From Geodermatophilus siccatus (GTDB lineage: Bacteria; Actinomycetota; Actinomycetes; Mycobacteriales; Geodermatophilaceae), in the NCBI RefSeq assembly GCF_900103785.1, contig NZ_FNHE01000019.1:1-54123 (forward strand): a stretch of 54,123 nt of DNA, written 5' to 3'. The stretch's first letter is position 1. Each line of letters opens with the position of its first letter. The notes below the pieces were generated by a model. That model was given only the letters and a program-made list of their open reading frames with translations. It made no database searches and was not told the DNA's origin. Below, one piece after another: positions 1-7,308 of the stretch. The translations under genes and the position numbers were made by a program.

Positions 1-88
1 CCGCCCAGACCAGCGGGTTGATAGGCCGGAGGTGGAAGCACCGCGAGGTGTGGAGCTGACCGGTACTAACAGGCCGAGGGCTTGACCA
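1..88 (+). rRNA. 23S ribosomal RNA, 3' end (partial)
   Basis: The first ~88 bases match the conserved 3' terminus of bacterial 23S rRNA, with GGTGGAAGCACCGCGAGGTG followed by GGAGCTGACCGGTACTAA and GGCCGAGGGCTTGACC. The 5' part lies outside the window. The exact mature 3' end is uncertain by a few bases. The gap to 5S (about 89-224) is ordinary internal spacer. Confidence 0.95.
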
Positions 89-224
89 CACGACCACACC
101 ATCCCCCACCTGCGCGCGGGGGCGGTCGAAGCAGAAAGCAGTCACGCGTCCACTGTGCGGTTCTGAACGCACCAACCCCACGCCCGAAATGCGGGCGCCC
201 CCGGGGGGTCGACAGGTGCACAGT

Positions 225-342
225 GTTACGGCGGCCATGGCGAGAGGGAAACGCCCGGCACCATTCCGAACCCGGAAGCTAAGCCTCTCAGCGCCGATGG
301 TACTGCCCCGGAGACGGGGTGGGAGAGTAGGACGCCGCCGGA
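225..342 (+). rRNA. 5S ribosomal RNA
   Basis: This ~118-nt sequence starts GTTACGGCGGCCATGGCG and contains the conserved ATTCCGAACCCGGAAGCTAAG loop B/C region and GGGAGAGTAGGACGCCGCC at the 3' side, which pairs with the 5' end. It lies about 136 nt downstream of the 23S 3' end, as expected for the last gene of an rrn operon. The ends are placed by pairing of GGCGGC with GCCGCC. Confidence 0.95.
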
Positions 343-351
343 CAACCACTC

Positions 352-398
352 CAGAACGGGGGTCAGAGCCACGTGCTCTGGCCCCCGTTCTGTCATTT
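352..398 (+). terminator. rRNA operon terminator hairpin
   Basis: An 18-bp stem (352-369 with 375-392, one G-T pair) with a 5-nt loop is followed by a short T/C-rich tail. It sits 10 nt after 5S rRNA and before the next gene, so it most likely ends the rrn transcript. Confidence 0.9.
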
Positions 399-457
399 CC
401 GCACACTCCTGCAGCACCCGCGCGTGCTGCTCCCAGTTCTGAGGTACGCACACGGTC

Positions 458-2152
458 ATGACTTCACCGCGACGAGGCGCCGGCGGTACCGGCGGACAGG
501 GACCCCGAGGAGGCCGTGGCGGCTCCGGACAGGGCCGTCCGCAGGGACGGGGCGCGGGCGGAGGCGCGGCCGGTCGCGGCGGACAGGGCGCCTGGCAGGG
601 GCGGCGACGCACCGGTGGCCGTTCCGAGGACAGCCGAGGGGGGTGGCAGGAGCGCCGGCCCGAGGGTGACCGGTCGCAGCGTCGTCCCCAGGGTGAGGGC
701 GACCGGCCGGAGAGGGCCGGGCGGTCCGACTGGCGGGACCGACGACCGCAGCGGGAGGGTGGTCCGGGAGCCAGCGGTCCCCGTCGCGAGTGGCAGGACC
801 GTCGGCCGCAGGGCGACCGGCCCACCGGTGGGCGCGCCGACTGGCGCGATCGGCGTCCGCAGGGGGACCGGACGCAGGACGACCGCCCCGCCCGTGCGGA
901 GCGGAACCGCCCGGGGGGAGGGGGCTGGCAGGACCGGCGCCCGGCACGAGAGCGCAGTGACTGGCAGGACCGTCGCCCGACCGGGGAGCGGGACCAGGGT
1001 GCCCGCACCGGGTGGCGGGATCGACCCCGCGCGGCGCGCGCCGACGGCGCCGCGCCGGACCGGCGTCCGCAGCGTCCCGGCGGGTCGAGGAGCGAGTGGC
1101 AGCCCCGGGAGGGCCGCTCGGGCGCACCGCGCAGCGACTGGCGCGACCGCCGTCCCGGCGACGACCGTCGCGGGCGCCCCGAGCGTGCAGAGCGGCCCCG
1201 CCATGGGGGGGACCGCACGCCACCGGTGCCGGCGGGCCCGGAGGTCCCGGAGTGGGCGGACCCGCGCGACCTCGACCAGTCGGTGCGGGCGGCGCTGCGG
1301 GGCCTGGACCCGCGGAACGCCCAGAAGGTGGCCGGCCACCTCGTCGTCGCCGGCACGCTCGTCGACGACCAGCCCGAGGAGGCGCTCGCCCACGCGCGGG
1401 CGGCCCGGGACCGGGCGTCGCGCATCGCCGTCGTCCGGGAGGCCGTCGGCGTGGCCGCGTACCACGCCGGCGACTACGCCGAGGCAGCCCGCGAGCTGCG
1501 CGCCTACCGCCGGATGAGCGGCGACCCCGGGTATCGGGCGGTGCTCGCCGACTGCGAGCGGGCGCTGGGGCGTCCCGAGGTGGCGCTGCGGCTGGTGCGC
1601 GAGGCGCTGGCCGGGCAGCCCGATGCCGAGGAGGCCGTCGAGCTCCGCCTGGTCGAGGCTGGGGCGCGGCAGGACCTGGGTGAGCTCCCGGCGGCCCGGC
1701 TCGTCCTGGAGGCTGCCCTGGGCGGCTCCCCGCGGCCGGACTCGGTCGACCTCACCGACCCCACGGTGCTGCGCCTGACGAGCGCCTACGCCGACCTCCT
1801 CGAGGCGGCCGGCGAGGCAGCGGCCGCCGAGCAGTGGCGCGCCGCGGTGGCCGTCCACACGCCGGAGGAGGACGTCGAGTTCTCCGAGGAGGAGCTGTCC
1901 GGAGCCGATATGGCTCCGGACGAGGACTCCGCTGCGGCGGGGACCGGGTCGGAGTCCGCCGTGCCGGCCGACGCGGCCGAGGACGCGGACGACCGGGACG
2001 GCGTCGACGTCGGCGACCACGACGAGGACGAGGACGAGGACGTGGACGAGGACGTGGCGGCCGGCGACTACGACTTCGACCAGGACGTCGAGGCCGAGGT
2101 CGCCGAGTTGCTGGGTGAGACCGACGCGACCGAGGACGACGCCGAGCACTGA
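458..2152 (+). CDS. R/G-rich disordered protein with C-terminal TPR-like domain (Rv1691-type)
   Basis: This is a 564-residue protein in three parts. Residues 1 to about 260 are low-complexity, rich in Arg, Gly, Asp, Gln and Trp, with a degenerate repeat of the form W(Q/R)DRRPxG(D/E)R seen at least six times. Residues about 263-480 are helical and TPR-like, with alternating AxxxA helices such as HARAARDRASR and ALGRPEVALRLVREAL. The last ~60 residues are strongly acidic (runs of DED). The helical part resembles the actinobacterial protein found next to the HAD phosphatase and tlyA (Rv1691 in M. tuberculosis). The biochemical role is not known. The Arg/Gly-rich half is typical of RNA-binding disordered regions, and the gene directly follows the rRNA operon, but an RNA role is inference. 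Confidence 0.85.
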   Translation: MTSPRRGAGGTGGQGPRGGRGGSGQGRPQGRGAGGGAAGRGGQGAWQGRRRTGGRSEDSRGGWQERRPEGDRSQRRPQGEGDRPERAGRSDWRDRRPQREGGPGASGPRREWQDRRPQGDRPTGGRADWRDRRPQGDRTQDDRPARAERNRPGGGGWQDRRPARERSDWQDRRPTGERDQGARTGWRDRPRAARADGAAPDRRPQRPGGSRSEWQPREGRSGAPRSDWRDRRPGDDRRGRPERAERPRHGGDRTPPVPAGPEVPEWADPRDLDQSVRAALRGLDPRNAQKVAGHLVVAGTLVDDQPEEALAHARAARDRASRIAVVREAVGVAAYHAGDYAEAARELRAYRRMSGDPGYRAVLADCERALGRPEVALRLVREALAGQPDAEEAVELRLVEAGARQDLGELPAARLVLEAALGGSPRPDSVDLTDPTVLRLTSAYADLLEAAGEAAAAEQWRAAVAVHTPEEDVEFSEEELSGADMAPDEDSAAAGTGSESAVPADAAEDADDRDGVDVGDHDEDEDEDVDEDVAAGDYDFDQDVEAEVAELLGETDATEDDAEH

Positions 2153-2251
2153 CCACCGACAGCTCCAGCGGTGTCGTCCACACCGCCGTCCTCGGTCCAC
2201 AGCCCGCCGACGGGCCTGGTCCGGCCCGGAGCGCGCGGCGAGGCTGCCGTC

Positions 2252-2608
2252 ATGAGCGTGGCTGTCATCGACCGGAACGACGTGGTGCTCCGCGGGAGGC
2301 TGTCCGCCCCCGCCGAGGTCAGGACCCTGCCCAGCGGTGACACGCTGGTCAGCTTCCGGCTGGTGGTGCGCCGGCCCGAGCCTCGGGCCAGGGGGCAGTC
2401 GACCGACACGCTGCCCTGCATCACCTACGACCGTGCGCTGCAGCGGCGGATCACGGCCTGGCAGGCCGGTGACGTCGTCGAGGTCGAGGGCGCGCTGCAG
2501 CGACGGTTCTGGCGGACCGCCTCCGGCACCGCGTCGGTGACGGAGGTCAACTGCCGGCGCGGGCGCAAGGTGCCCCGGTCGGCGGGCCCTGACGCCCGCA
2601 CCGCCTGA
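2252..2608 (+). CDS. Single-stranded DNA-binding protein-like (OB fold), short form
   Basis: This is a 118-residue protein with the SSB pattern: VVLRGRLSAPAEVRTLPSGD at the N-terminus, a central FRLVVRRPE strand, and GDVVEVEGALQRRFWR, which corresponds to the GxxVxVxGxLxxRxW block of SSB. It lacks the long Gly-rich linker and acidic DDDIPF-type tail of the main replicative SSB, so it is probably a secondary paralogue. The ATG at 2252 was chosen because the OB strand begins seven residues later; a longer in-frame start near 2171 would add a non-conserved leader. It converges with the DUF1015 gene, with 8 nt between stop codons. Confidence 0.8.
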   Translation: MSVAVIDRNDVVLRGRLSAPAEVRTLPSGDTLVSFRLVVRRPEPRARGQSTDTLPCITYDRALQRRITAWQAGDVVEVEGALQRRFWRTASGTASVTEVNCRRGRKVPRSAGPDARTA

Positions 2609-2616
2609 GCGGCCGG

Positions 2617-3900
2617 TCAGTCCCCGTGCGGCCGCAGCACCAGGCCCGTGCGCGGCTTGGGCACGAACAGCGTCGACTTGCGCGGCATGCGGGCGTTCGC
2701 CCGGGCCACGGCGGCGACGTCGGCCGGCGAGGGAGCGCGCAGCAGCACGGCCACGCCGCGGCGGTTCCGTGCGCCGTCGAGCGCCTCCCCGACACCGTGC
2801 GCGATGAGCACACCCCCGTGGTCGTCGTCGCGGCCCCACAGCCGCTGCACCAGGCCGTGGTGGGCGAGCACGACGTCCAGGCCGCGCCAGGCCGCGGGCG
2901 CCTCCGCGGGGACGGCGGCGAGCACCTGGTCCGAGGGGGAGTCCAGCCGCACCACCCGGGAGCCGTCACTGACGAGCAGGCCCGACTCGGCGGGGTCGGT
3001 GATCCACCCCTCGACGACCTCGGCGGCACCGCCGACCCCCGCGAGCTCGGTGACCCGGAAGCCGGCCGCGGCCGCGGGGAGCGCCTCGTCGAGGGCCAGG
3101 TCGGGCACCACCCGGTGGATCGGCTGCACCCGGAGCCCACCCGGTCCCATGGGGGTGACCAGGGCGAGGATGGCGTGCGCCCCGTAGGCCCGCGCGGCGG
3201 CGAAGCGGTGGTGCCCGTCGGCGATGACCGCGCCGGTCTCGGCGAGCGCCGTGGTGACCGCCGCGCTGAGTGCCGGGTCGGCGACCCGCCACAGGGCGTG
3301 CCGGACGCCGTCGGCGTCGGTCACCTCGAGCGTCGGCGCGCCGTCCTGGGCCGTGGCGGTCAGTGCCGGGACATCGGGCTGCGGGTCGTGCGCCAGCACG
3401 ATGGGCTCCAGGTCGGTCGCGGTGGCCGCGAGCAGGGCGCGGCGTCCCTCCACGGCGACCGGGAAGGTGTCCTCGTGCGGCAGGACGGCGCGGGAGCCGG
3501 CCCGCGGCAACCCGACCGCCCCCAGCCAGCCGACCGTCTCGGGAGCGCCGTCGCCGGGGCGCATGGTGTACACCCACAGCGCCGCGCCGCGGTCGCGCTC
3601 CAGCACGCCGCTGGTCTCCCAGTCGCGGAGCGTGGCGGCGGCCCCGGCGACGGAGCGGCGCGTCGCGTCGGCGCCATCGGGGCCGGACGCGACGCCGGGC
3701 AGGATGAGGCGCACGATGTTGTGCGGATCGGCGGCGGTCAGCCGGTCCCGCCCCTCCGGGGTCACCAGGTCGTAGGCTGGCGAGCTCACCCGGGCCAGGT
3801 GGCCGGGGTCTCGTCGCCGGTAGGTGAGGGCGCGGAAGGGCCGGACCTCGAGTCCCGTCGCAGCTGCTGGGTGCGCGGAGTCCGCCGACGACGAGAGCAC
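2617..3900 (-). CDS. DUF1015 family protein
   Basis: This is a 427-residue protein with the family's features: the N-terminal VRPFRAL block, SSPAYD, the phrase DPHNIVRLILP, the central VIADGHHRFAAA motif (the family's conserved HHR signature), and a C-terminal LFVPKPRTGL-like end. The family is widespread and often linked to serine/phosphoserine metabolism genes by context, but no function is established for this protein. The GTG start at 3900 is preceded by TACGAT at a 7-nt distance (3908-3913), so the mRNA is probably leaderless. It is divergent from the TPR gene at 4009. Confidence 0.85.
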   Translation of the reverse strand: MLSSSADSAHPAAATGLEVRPFRALTYRRRDPGHLARVSSPAYDLVTPEGRDRLTAADPHNIVRLILPGVASGPDGADATRRSVAGAAATLRDWETSGVLERDRGAALWVYTMRPGDGAPETVGWLGAVGLPRAGSRAVLPHEDTFPVAVEGRRALLAATATDLEPIVLAHDPQPDVPALTATAQDGAPTLEVTDADGVRHALWRVADPALSAAVTTALAETGAVIADGHHRFAAARAYGAHAILALVTPMGPGGLRVQPIHRVVPDLALDEALPAAAAGFRVTELAGVGGAAEVVEGWITDPAESGLLVSDGSRVVRLDSPSDQVLAAVPAEAPAAWRGLDVVLAHHGLVQRLWGRDDDHGGVLIAHGVGEALDGARNRRGVAVLLRAPSPADVAAVARANARMPRKSTLFVPKPRTGLVLRPHGD

Positions 3901-3907
3901 GACGGGA

Positions 3908-3913
3908 ATCGTA
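3908..3913 (-). promoter_or_regulatory. -10 box for DUF1015 gene (leaderless start)
   Basis: TACGAT on the minus strand lies 7 nt before the GTG at 3900. A transcript starting at the GTG would have no 5' leader. No clear -35 is visible. Confidence 0.5.
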
Positions 3914-4008
3914 GGAGCGGTGCGCTCCGCTCGGTGCCGGTCGCGGGCTGCGGGGGAGAGCCGGCGGCGTCGACACCGTCCGGCGGCACCCGGACCGAGG
4001 GAGCGGCG

Positions 4009-4404
4009 GTGACCGACGCGGGGGTGCCCGACGGCGACGTCTACGACTGGTACCAGCGGGGACTGCAGCTGCTGGCCAACCGGGACCCGGCCGCGGCCGC
4101 GACGATCCTGGCGCGCGCCGCCGAGGCCGAACCCGGGTCGCGCAGCCTGCTGGAGGCCCTGGCACGCGCCCAGTACGACGCCGGCCGCTACGCCGAGGCC
4201 GTGGGTACCTTCCGCGAGCTGACCGTCCGCAACCCGGCCGACGACTACGCGCAGTTCGGCCTGGGTCTGGCGGCCAGCCGGGCCGGCGACCTGGACCTGG
4301 CCGCCGAGCACCTGGCCCTCGCCGTGGCGATGCGGCCCGACCTCGGCCACTACTCCCGGGCACTGCGCGGCGTGCGGGCCCGCCGCGGCGGGGAGCCCTC
4401 GTGA
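4009..4404 (+). CDS. Small tetratricopeptide-repeat protein
   Basis: This 131-residue protein has three consecutive TPR-like helix pairs: YQRGLQLLANRDPAAAATIL, LLEALARAQYDAGRYAEAV and YAQFGLGLAASRAGDLDLAA. The pattern Ala8-Gly/Ala20-Pro32 typical of TPRs is visible. The GTG at 4009 follows a GAGGGAG ribosome-binding site. Its stop overlaps the GTG of the HAD gene (GTGA at 4401), so the two are translationally coupled. It probably acts as a protein-interaction scaffold; the partner is unknown. Confidence 0.8.
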   Translation: MTDAGVPDGDVYDWYQRGLQLLANRDPAAAATILARAAEAEPGSRSLLEALARAQYDAGRYAEAVGTFRELTVRNPADDYAQFGLGLAASRAGDLDLAAEHLALAVAMRPDLGHYSRALRGVRARRGGEPS

Positions 4405-5474
4405 GCGGCGCACCGGTCCCGCTGTCGGCCGGCGCCGCCGAGCCGCCCTGCCACGCCTACGACGTCGCGCTGCTCGACCTGGACGGCGTCGTCTACGTCG
4501 GTCCCGAGGCGGTGCCGGGCGTGCCCCGGGCGCTGGCGGCGGTACGCGCTGCAGGCATGCGGCTGGGCTTCGTCACCAACAACGCCTCCCGGACGCCGGA
4601 CGAGGTCGCCGGGCACCTCACCGCCCTCGACGTCCCGGCGGACGCCACCGAGGTGATCACCAGCTCGCAGGCGGCGGCCACCGTCGTCGCGCAGCGGCTC
4701 GGCGCCGGCGCCCGCGTGCTGCCCGTCGGCGGTCCCGGGGTCGCCGCCGCGCTCGAGGCCGCGGGACTGACCGTGGTGAGCCGCGCCGAGGACGAGCCGC
4801 TCGCGGTGGTGCAGGGCTACGGCCGCGACGTCGGGTGGACCGAGCTGGCCGAGGCCGTGGTGGCGGTGCGCAACGGCGCCGAACACGTCGCCACCAACGC
4901 CGACGCGACCATCCCCTCGCCGCGCGGCCCGCTGCCCGGCAACGGCGCGCTGGTGGGCGTGGTCAGCGCCGTGACCGGCCGGCGTCCGCTGGTGACCGGC
5001 AAGCCGGACCCGGCCATGCACGCCGAGTGCGTCCGGCGGACGGGCGCACGCCGTCCACTGGTCGTGGGCGACCGGCTGGACACCGACGTCGAGGGCGGGC
5101 GCCGGGCCGGCGCGGCGACGCTGCTGGTCCTCACCGGCGTGACCGATCCGCCGGTCCTGCTCGCCGCCGGCCCGGACCAGCGGCCCGACCTGCTCGCACC
5201 GGACGCCGGCGGACTGCTCACCGCCCACCCGGGCGTGGTCGCCGAGGACGGTGGGTGGCGCTGCGGGGCGTGGACGGTCCGGTGCGGCGACGGACCCCTG
5301 CGGCTGCGCCGGGACGGCGTCGGGGCACCCGCGAGCGCCGACGGCCTCGACGGACTCCGTGCCCTCTGCGTCGCGCACTGGGGGCGGCACCCCGAGGCCG
5401 CCGCACCGGTGCAGGTGACGGCCGACGACGAGGCCGCCGCCGTCGTGCTGCGGCAGTGGGGCCTGCCGTCCTGA
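4401..5474 (+). CDS. HAD-superfamily hydrolase, subfamily IIA (NagD-like; Rv1692-type)
   Basis: This 357-residue protein carries HAD motif I DLDGVVYVG (residues ~31-39; nucleophile Asp and acid/base Asp), motif II TNNASR, the Lys-containing GKPDP block, and motif III GDRLDTDVEG. The Gly-rich cap insert between motifs II and III matches subclass IIA (NagD/phosphoglycolate phosphatase/glycerol-phosphate phosphatase group). The M. tuberculosis orthologue position is Rv1692, reported as a glycerol 3-phosphate phosphatase; assigning that substrate here is inference. There is a C-terminal extension of ~90 residues after motif III. The gene overlaps the TPR gene by 4 nt. Confidence 0.88.
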   Translation: MSGAPVPLSAGAAEPPCHAYDVALLDLDGVVYVGPEAVPGVPRALAAVRAAGMRLGFVTNNASRTPDEVAGHLTALDVPADATEVITSSQAAATVVAQRLGAGARVLPVGGPGVAAALEAAGLTVVSRAEDEPLAVVQGYGRDVGWTELAEAVVAVRNGAEHVATNADATIPSPRGPLPGNGALVGVVSAVTGRRPLVTGKPDPAMHAECVRRTGARRPLVVGDRLDTDVEGGRRAGAATLLVLTGVTDPPVLLAAGPDQRPDLLAPDAGGLLTAHPGVVAEDGGWRCGAWTVRCGDGPLRLRRDGVGAPASADGLDGLRALCVAHWGRHPEAAAPVQVTADDEAAAVVLRQWGLPS

Positions 5475-5494
5475 GGTGGCCCGCTGAGCCGCAC

Positions 5495-5549
5495 GGCCCT
5501 CCTGCAGGGGCCCGTCGCCGGCCTGCGAGCGGAGGGGCGCAGGAGGGCC
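5495..5549. terminator. Bidirectional hairpin between convergent genes
   Basis: An exact 11-bp inverted repeat, GGCCCTCCTGC (5495-5505) and GCAGGAGGGCC (5539-5549), separates the HAD gene from the convergent SCP2 gene. It has a long loop and no T tract, so it may work as a factor-assisted terminator or transcript 3' end stabiliser. Confidence 0.6.
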
Positions 5550-5553
5550 TCCC

Positions 5554-5892
5554 TCAGAGCAGGGAGCGCAGCCGGAGCATGTCCCGCAGGCCGGCCTCCA
5601 GCTTCACCCGCCCCGACGCCCAGGCCGGGCCGAACGACAAGCGCCCGTCGGTCAGCGCGAGGAGGTCGTCACTGGTCATGGTGAGCCGGATGTCGGCCTT
5701 CTCCACCGACGAGCCGTCGGACTCGGTCCGCAGCTCGCGCACCGAGCCCCGGGCCAGCCGGCCGCGGACGACCTGCCCGAGGTCGGTCAGCCGGCAGGAC
5801 AGGCTGCGGTCGAGGCCCTGGGCCGCCGGCTTGGCCGCGAGATCGCCGAGGATGCCCTCGAGGGCGGTCATGCACTGCTCCATCGTCGCCAC
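5554..5892 (-). CDS. SCP2 sterol-binding-domain-like protein
   Basis: This 112-residue, single-domain protein begins MATMEQC and ends LRLRSLL. The pattern of alternating beta strands (SLSCRLTDLG, GRLARGSVREL, ADIRLTMTSDDLLALTDGRLS) followed by a short helix matches the SCP2/YhcB-like lipid-carrier fold found in the same position in streptomycetes. The GTG at 5892 is favoured over the ATG three codons later because GGAGG lies 9 nt upstream. The ligand is unknown. It is encoded opposite to its neighbours. Confidence 0.75.
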   Translation of the reverse strand: MATMEQCMTALEGILGDLAAKPAAQGLDRSLSCRLTDLGQVVRGRLARGSVRELRTESDGSSVEKADIRLTMTSDDLLALTDGRLSFGPAWASGRVKLEAGLRDMLRLRSLL

Positions 5893-6083
5893 GCGGGCAC
5901 GCCTCCATCGCGTTCGGGGACCGGGCGGCCGAACGCTAGCGCCCGTCGCCGGCCCGTGTGCGTCGCCCCCGGCCGGTACCCTCGCGGGCCGGGGGAACAG
6001 CACCGGGCCGTGCCCGGACCGCCGGTCCCCGAGGTCCTGCCGGCGCCCGCTCGCGCCGCGCCCGTCCACCCGAGAGGACCGCG

Positions 6084-6350
6084 ATGACCGACCCGTCCCG
6101 ACCGCGACCGGTCCCGGGGCCGCCCCGGCCCGGCCCGTGGGGCGGTCCGGCGCCGGTCCCCGCCGCAACGGCGTCCCCCGAGGCGGTGCCGGTCGCGGTG
6201 CCGGTCGCGGTGCTGGTGGAGGCGCCGGCCGCGGACGAGGGTGCGCCGTTCGCCGACCTCGCCCTGCGACCGGTGGTCGAGCACGTCGCCGTCTTCGAGG
6301 CCGAGCACGCCCGGCTGCAGCGCGAGCTCGGCACGATCGACCAGCTCTGA
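6084..6350 (+). CDS. Small Pro/Ala/Val-rich hypothetical protein upstream of tlyA
   Basis: This is an 88-residue protein. The first ~50 residues are Pro/Ala/Val-rich with a VAVPVAV run; the last ~35 form an amphipathic helix with acidic and Arg residues (VVEHVAVFEAEHARLQRELG). The ATG at 6084 follows GAGAGGA. Its TGA overlaps the tlyA ATG (TGATG at 6348-6352), so it is coupled to tlyA. It occupies the position of the small Rv1693 gene of mycobacteria. No function is recognised. Confidence 0.7.
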   Translation: MTDPSRPRPVPGPPRPGPWGGPAPVPAATASPEAVPVAVPVAVLVEAPAADEGAPFADLALRPVVEHVAVFEAEHARLQRELGTIDQL

Positions 6351-7147
6351 TGGTCCGCCGCAGCCGGCTCGACGCGGAGCTCGTGCGACGGGGTCTGGCC
6401 CGCTCCCGGGAGCACGCCGTCGCCCTCATCGCCGAGGGCCGGGTCGCCGTCTCCGGGCGGGCCGCCACCAAGCCCGCCACCGGGGTCGACGCCAACACGC
6501 CCGTCGTCGTGCGCACCGATCCCGACGAGCCCACCTGGGTCTCCCGCGGGGCCCACAAGCTGCTCGGCGCGCTGGAGGCCTTCCCCGTCCCGGTCGAGGG
6601 CCGGCGCGCGCTCGACGCCGGCGCCTCCACCGGCGGCTTCACCGAGGTGCTGCTGCGCCGCGGCGCCCGGGAGGTCGTGGCGGTCGACGTCGGCTACGGG
6701 GAACTGGCCTGGTCGCTGCGCACCGACGAGCGGGTGCGGGTCCTGGAGCGCACCAACGTCCGCACGCTCACTCCCGAGCAGGTCGACGGCCCGGTGGACC
6801 TCGTCGTCGCCGACCTGTCGTTCATCTCGTTGCGCCTGGTGCTCCCCGCCCTCACCGCCTGCGCCACCCCCGAGGCCGACCTGCTGCCGATGGTCAAGCC
6901 ACAGTTCGAGGTCGGCCGCGAGCGCCTCGGCGCCGGCGGCGTGGTGCGCGACCCGGCGCACCGGCAGGACGCCGTCCTGACGGTGGCGCGGGCAGCCGCC
7001 GAGCTGGGGTGGGGGACGGCGGGCGTCGTCGCCAGCCCGCTGCCCGGGCCGGCCGGCAACGTCGAGTTCTTCCTCTGGCTGCGCCGGGACGCCGCGCCGC
7101 CGCGGGAGGACGAGGTGCGCCGCGCCGTGGAGGAGGGCCCGTCGTGA
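6350..7147 (+). CDS. tlyA: TlyA family rRNA 2'-O-methyltransferase
   Basis: This 265-residue protein has an N-terminal S4 RNA-binding domain (residues ~4-60, SRLDAELVRRGLARSREHA) and an FtsJ-like Rossmann methyltransferase domain. The SAM-binding motif DAGASTGGFTEVLL lies at ~88-101, followed by VVADLSFIS and KPQFEVG, which carry the K-D-K-E type catalytic residues. Actinobacterial TlyA 2'-O-methylates 16S (C1409) and 23S (C1920) rRNA and sets capreomycin sensitivity; this is family knowledge. It is followed by 157 nt containing a repeat element before ppnK. Confidence 0.93.
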   Translation: MVRRSRLDAELVRRGLARSREHAVALIAEGRVAVSGRAATKPATGVDANTPVVVRTDPDEPTWVSRGAHKLLGALEAFPVPVEGRRALDAGASTGGFTEVLLRRGAREVVAVDVGYGELAWSLRTDERVRVLERTNVRTLTPEQVDGPVDLVVADLSFISLRLVLPALTACATPEADLLPMVKPQFEVGRERLGAGGVVRDPAHRQDAVLTVARAAAELGWGTAGVVASPLPGPAGNVEFFLWLRRDAAPPREDEVRRAVEEGPS

Positions 7148-7227
7148 CGGGTACCCACCACCCGTCGGCCAGCGAGCACCGCGGCCGCGCCGGCACCCCG
7201 CCGGCGAGCACCCCCCGAGGAGGACCA
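7144..7227 (+). other. Open segment joining tlyA stop to repeat copy A
   Basis: A GTG overlapping the tlyA stop (GTGA at 7144) opens a frame that runs without a stop through this 84-nt segment into repeat copy A and ends at 7306-7308, giving 54 codons in all. The segment ends with CGAGGAGGACCA directly before the GTG at 7228, so it carries its own ribosome-binding site. It may be a short coupled peptide or a degenerate earlier linker insertion. Confidence 0.45.
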
Positions 7228-7308
7228 GTGATCGAGCTCGCGAGGTCACCCAGGGACACAGCAGGGCCTGGCACGCGACCGACGAGCGCCAGCGAGGAGG
7301 AAGCGTGA
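7228..7308 (+). repeat. 81-nt coupler repeat, copy A (tlyA-ppnK)
   Basis: This is one of four copies of an 81-nt element, each a 26-codon open frame. Copy A starts GTGATCGAGCTCGCGAGGTC, carries GAGGAGG at 7293-7299, and its TGA (7306-7308) overlaps the GTG start of ppnK (7305). The predicted peptide starts VIELARSPRD and ends ASEEEA. The palindromic head has one mismatch relative to copies B and C. Unlike the other copies, its GTG does not overlap the tlyA stop but follows an in-frame 84-nt segment. Confidence 0.8.

Noticed and set aside
464..2839. Long minus-strand open frame of ~790 codons opposite the R/G-rich gene
   Set aside because: It is a compositional shadow of the real gene in GC-rich DNA; no motifs, and its codon use mirrors the complementary strand.
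3780..3795. GCGAGCTCACC resembling the head of the 81-nt repeat
   Set aside because: It lies inside the conserved SSPAYD coding region of the DUF1015 gene and lacks the rest of the element.
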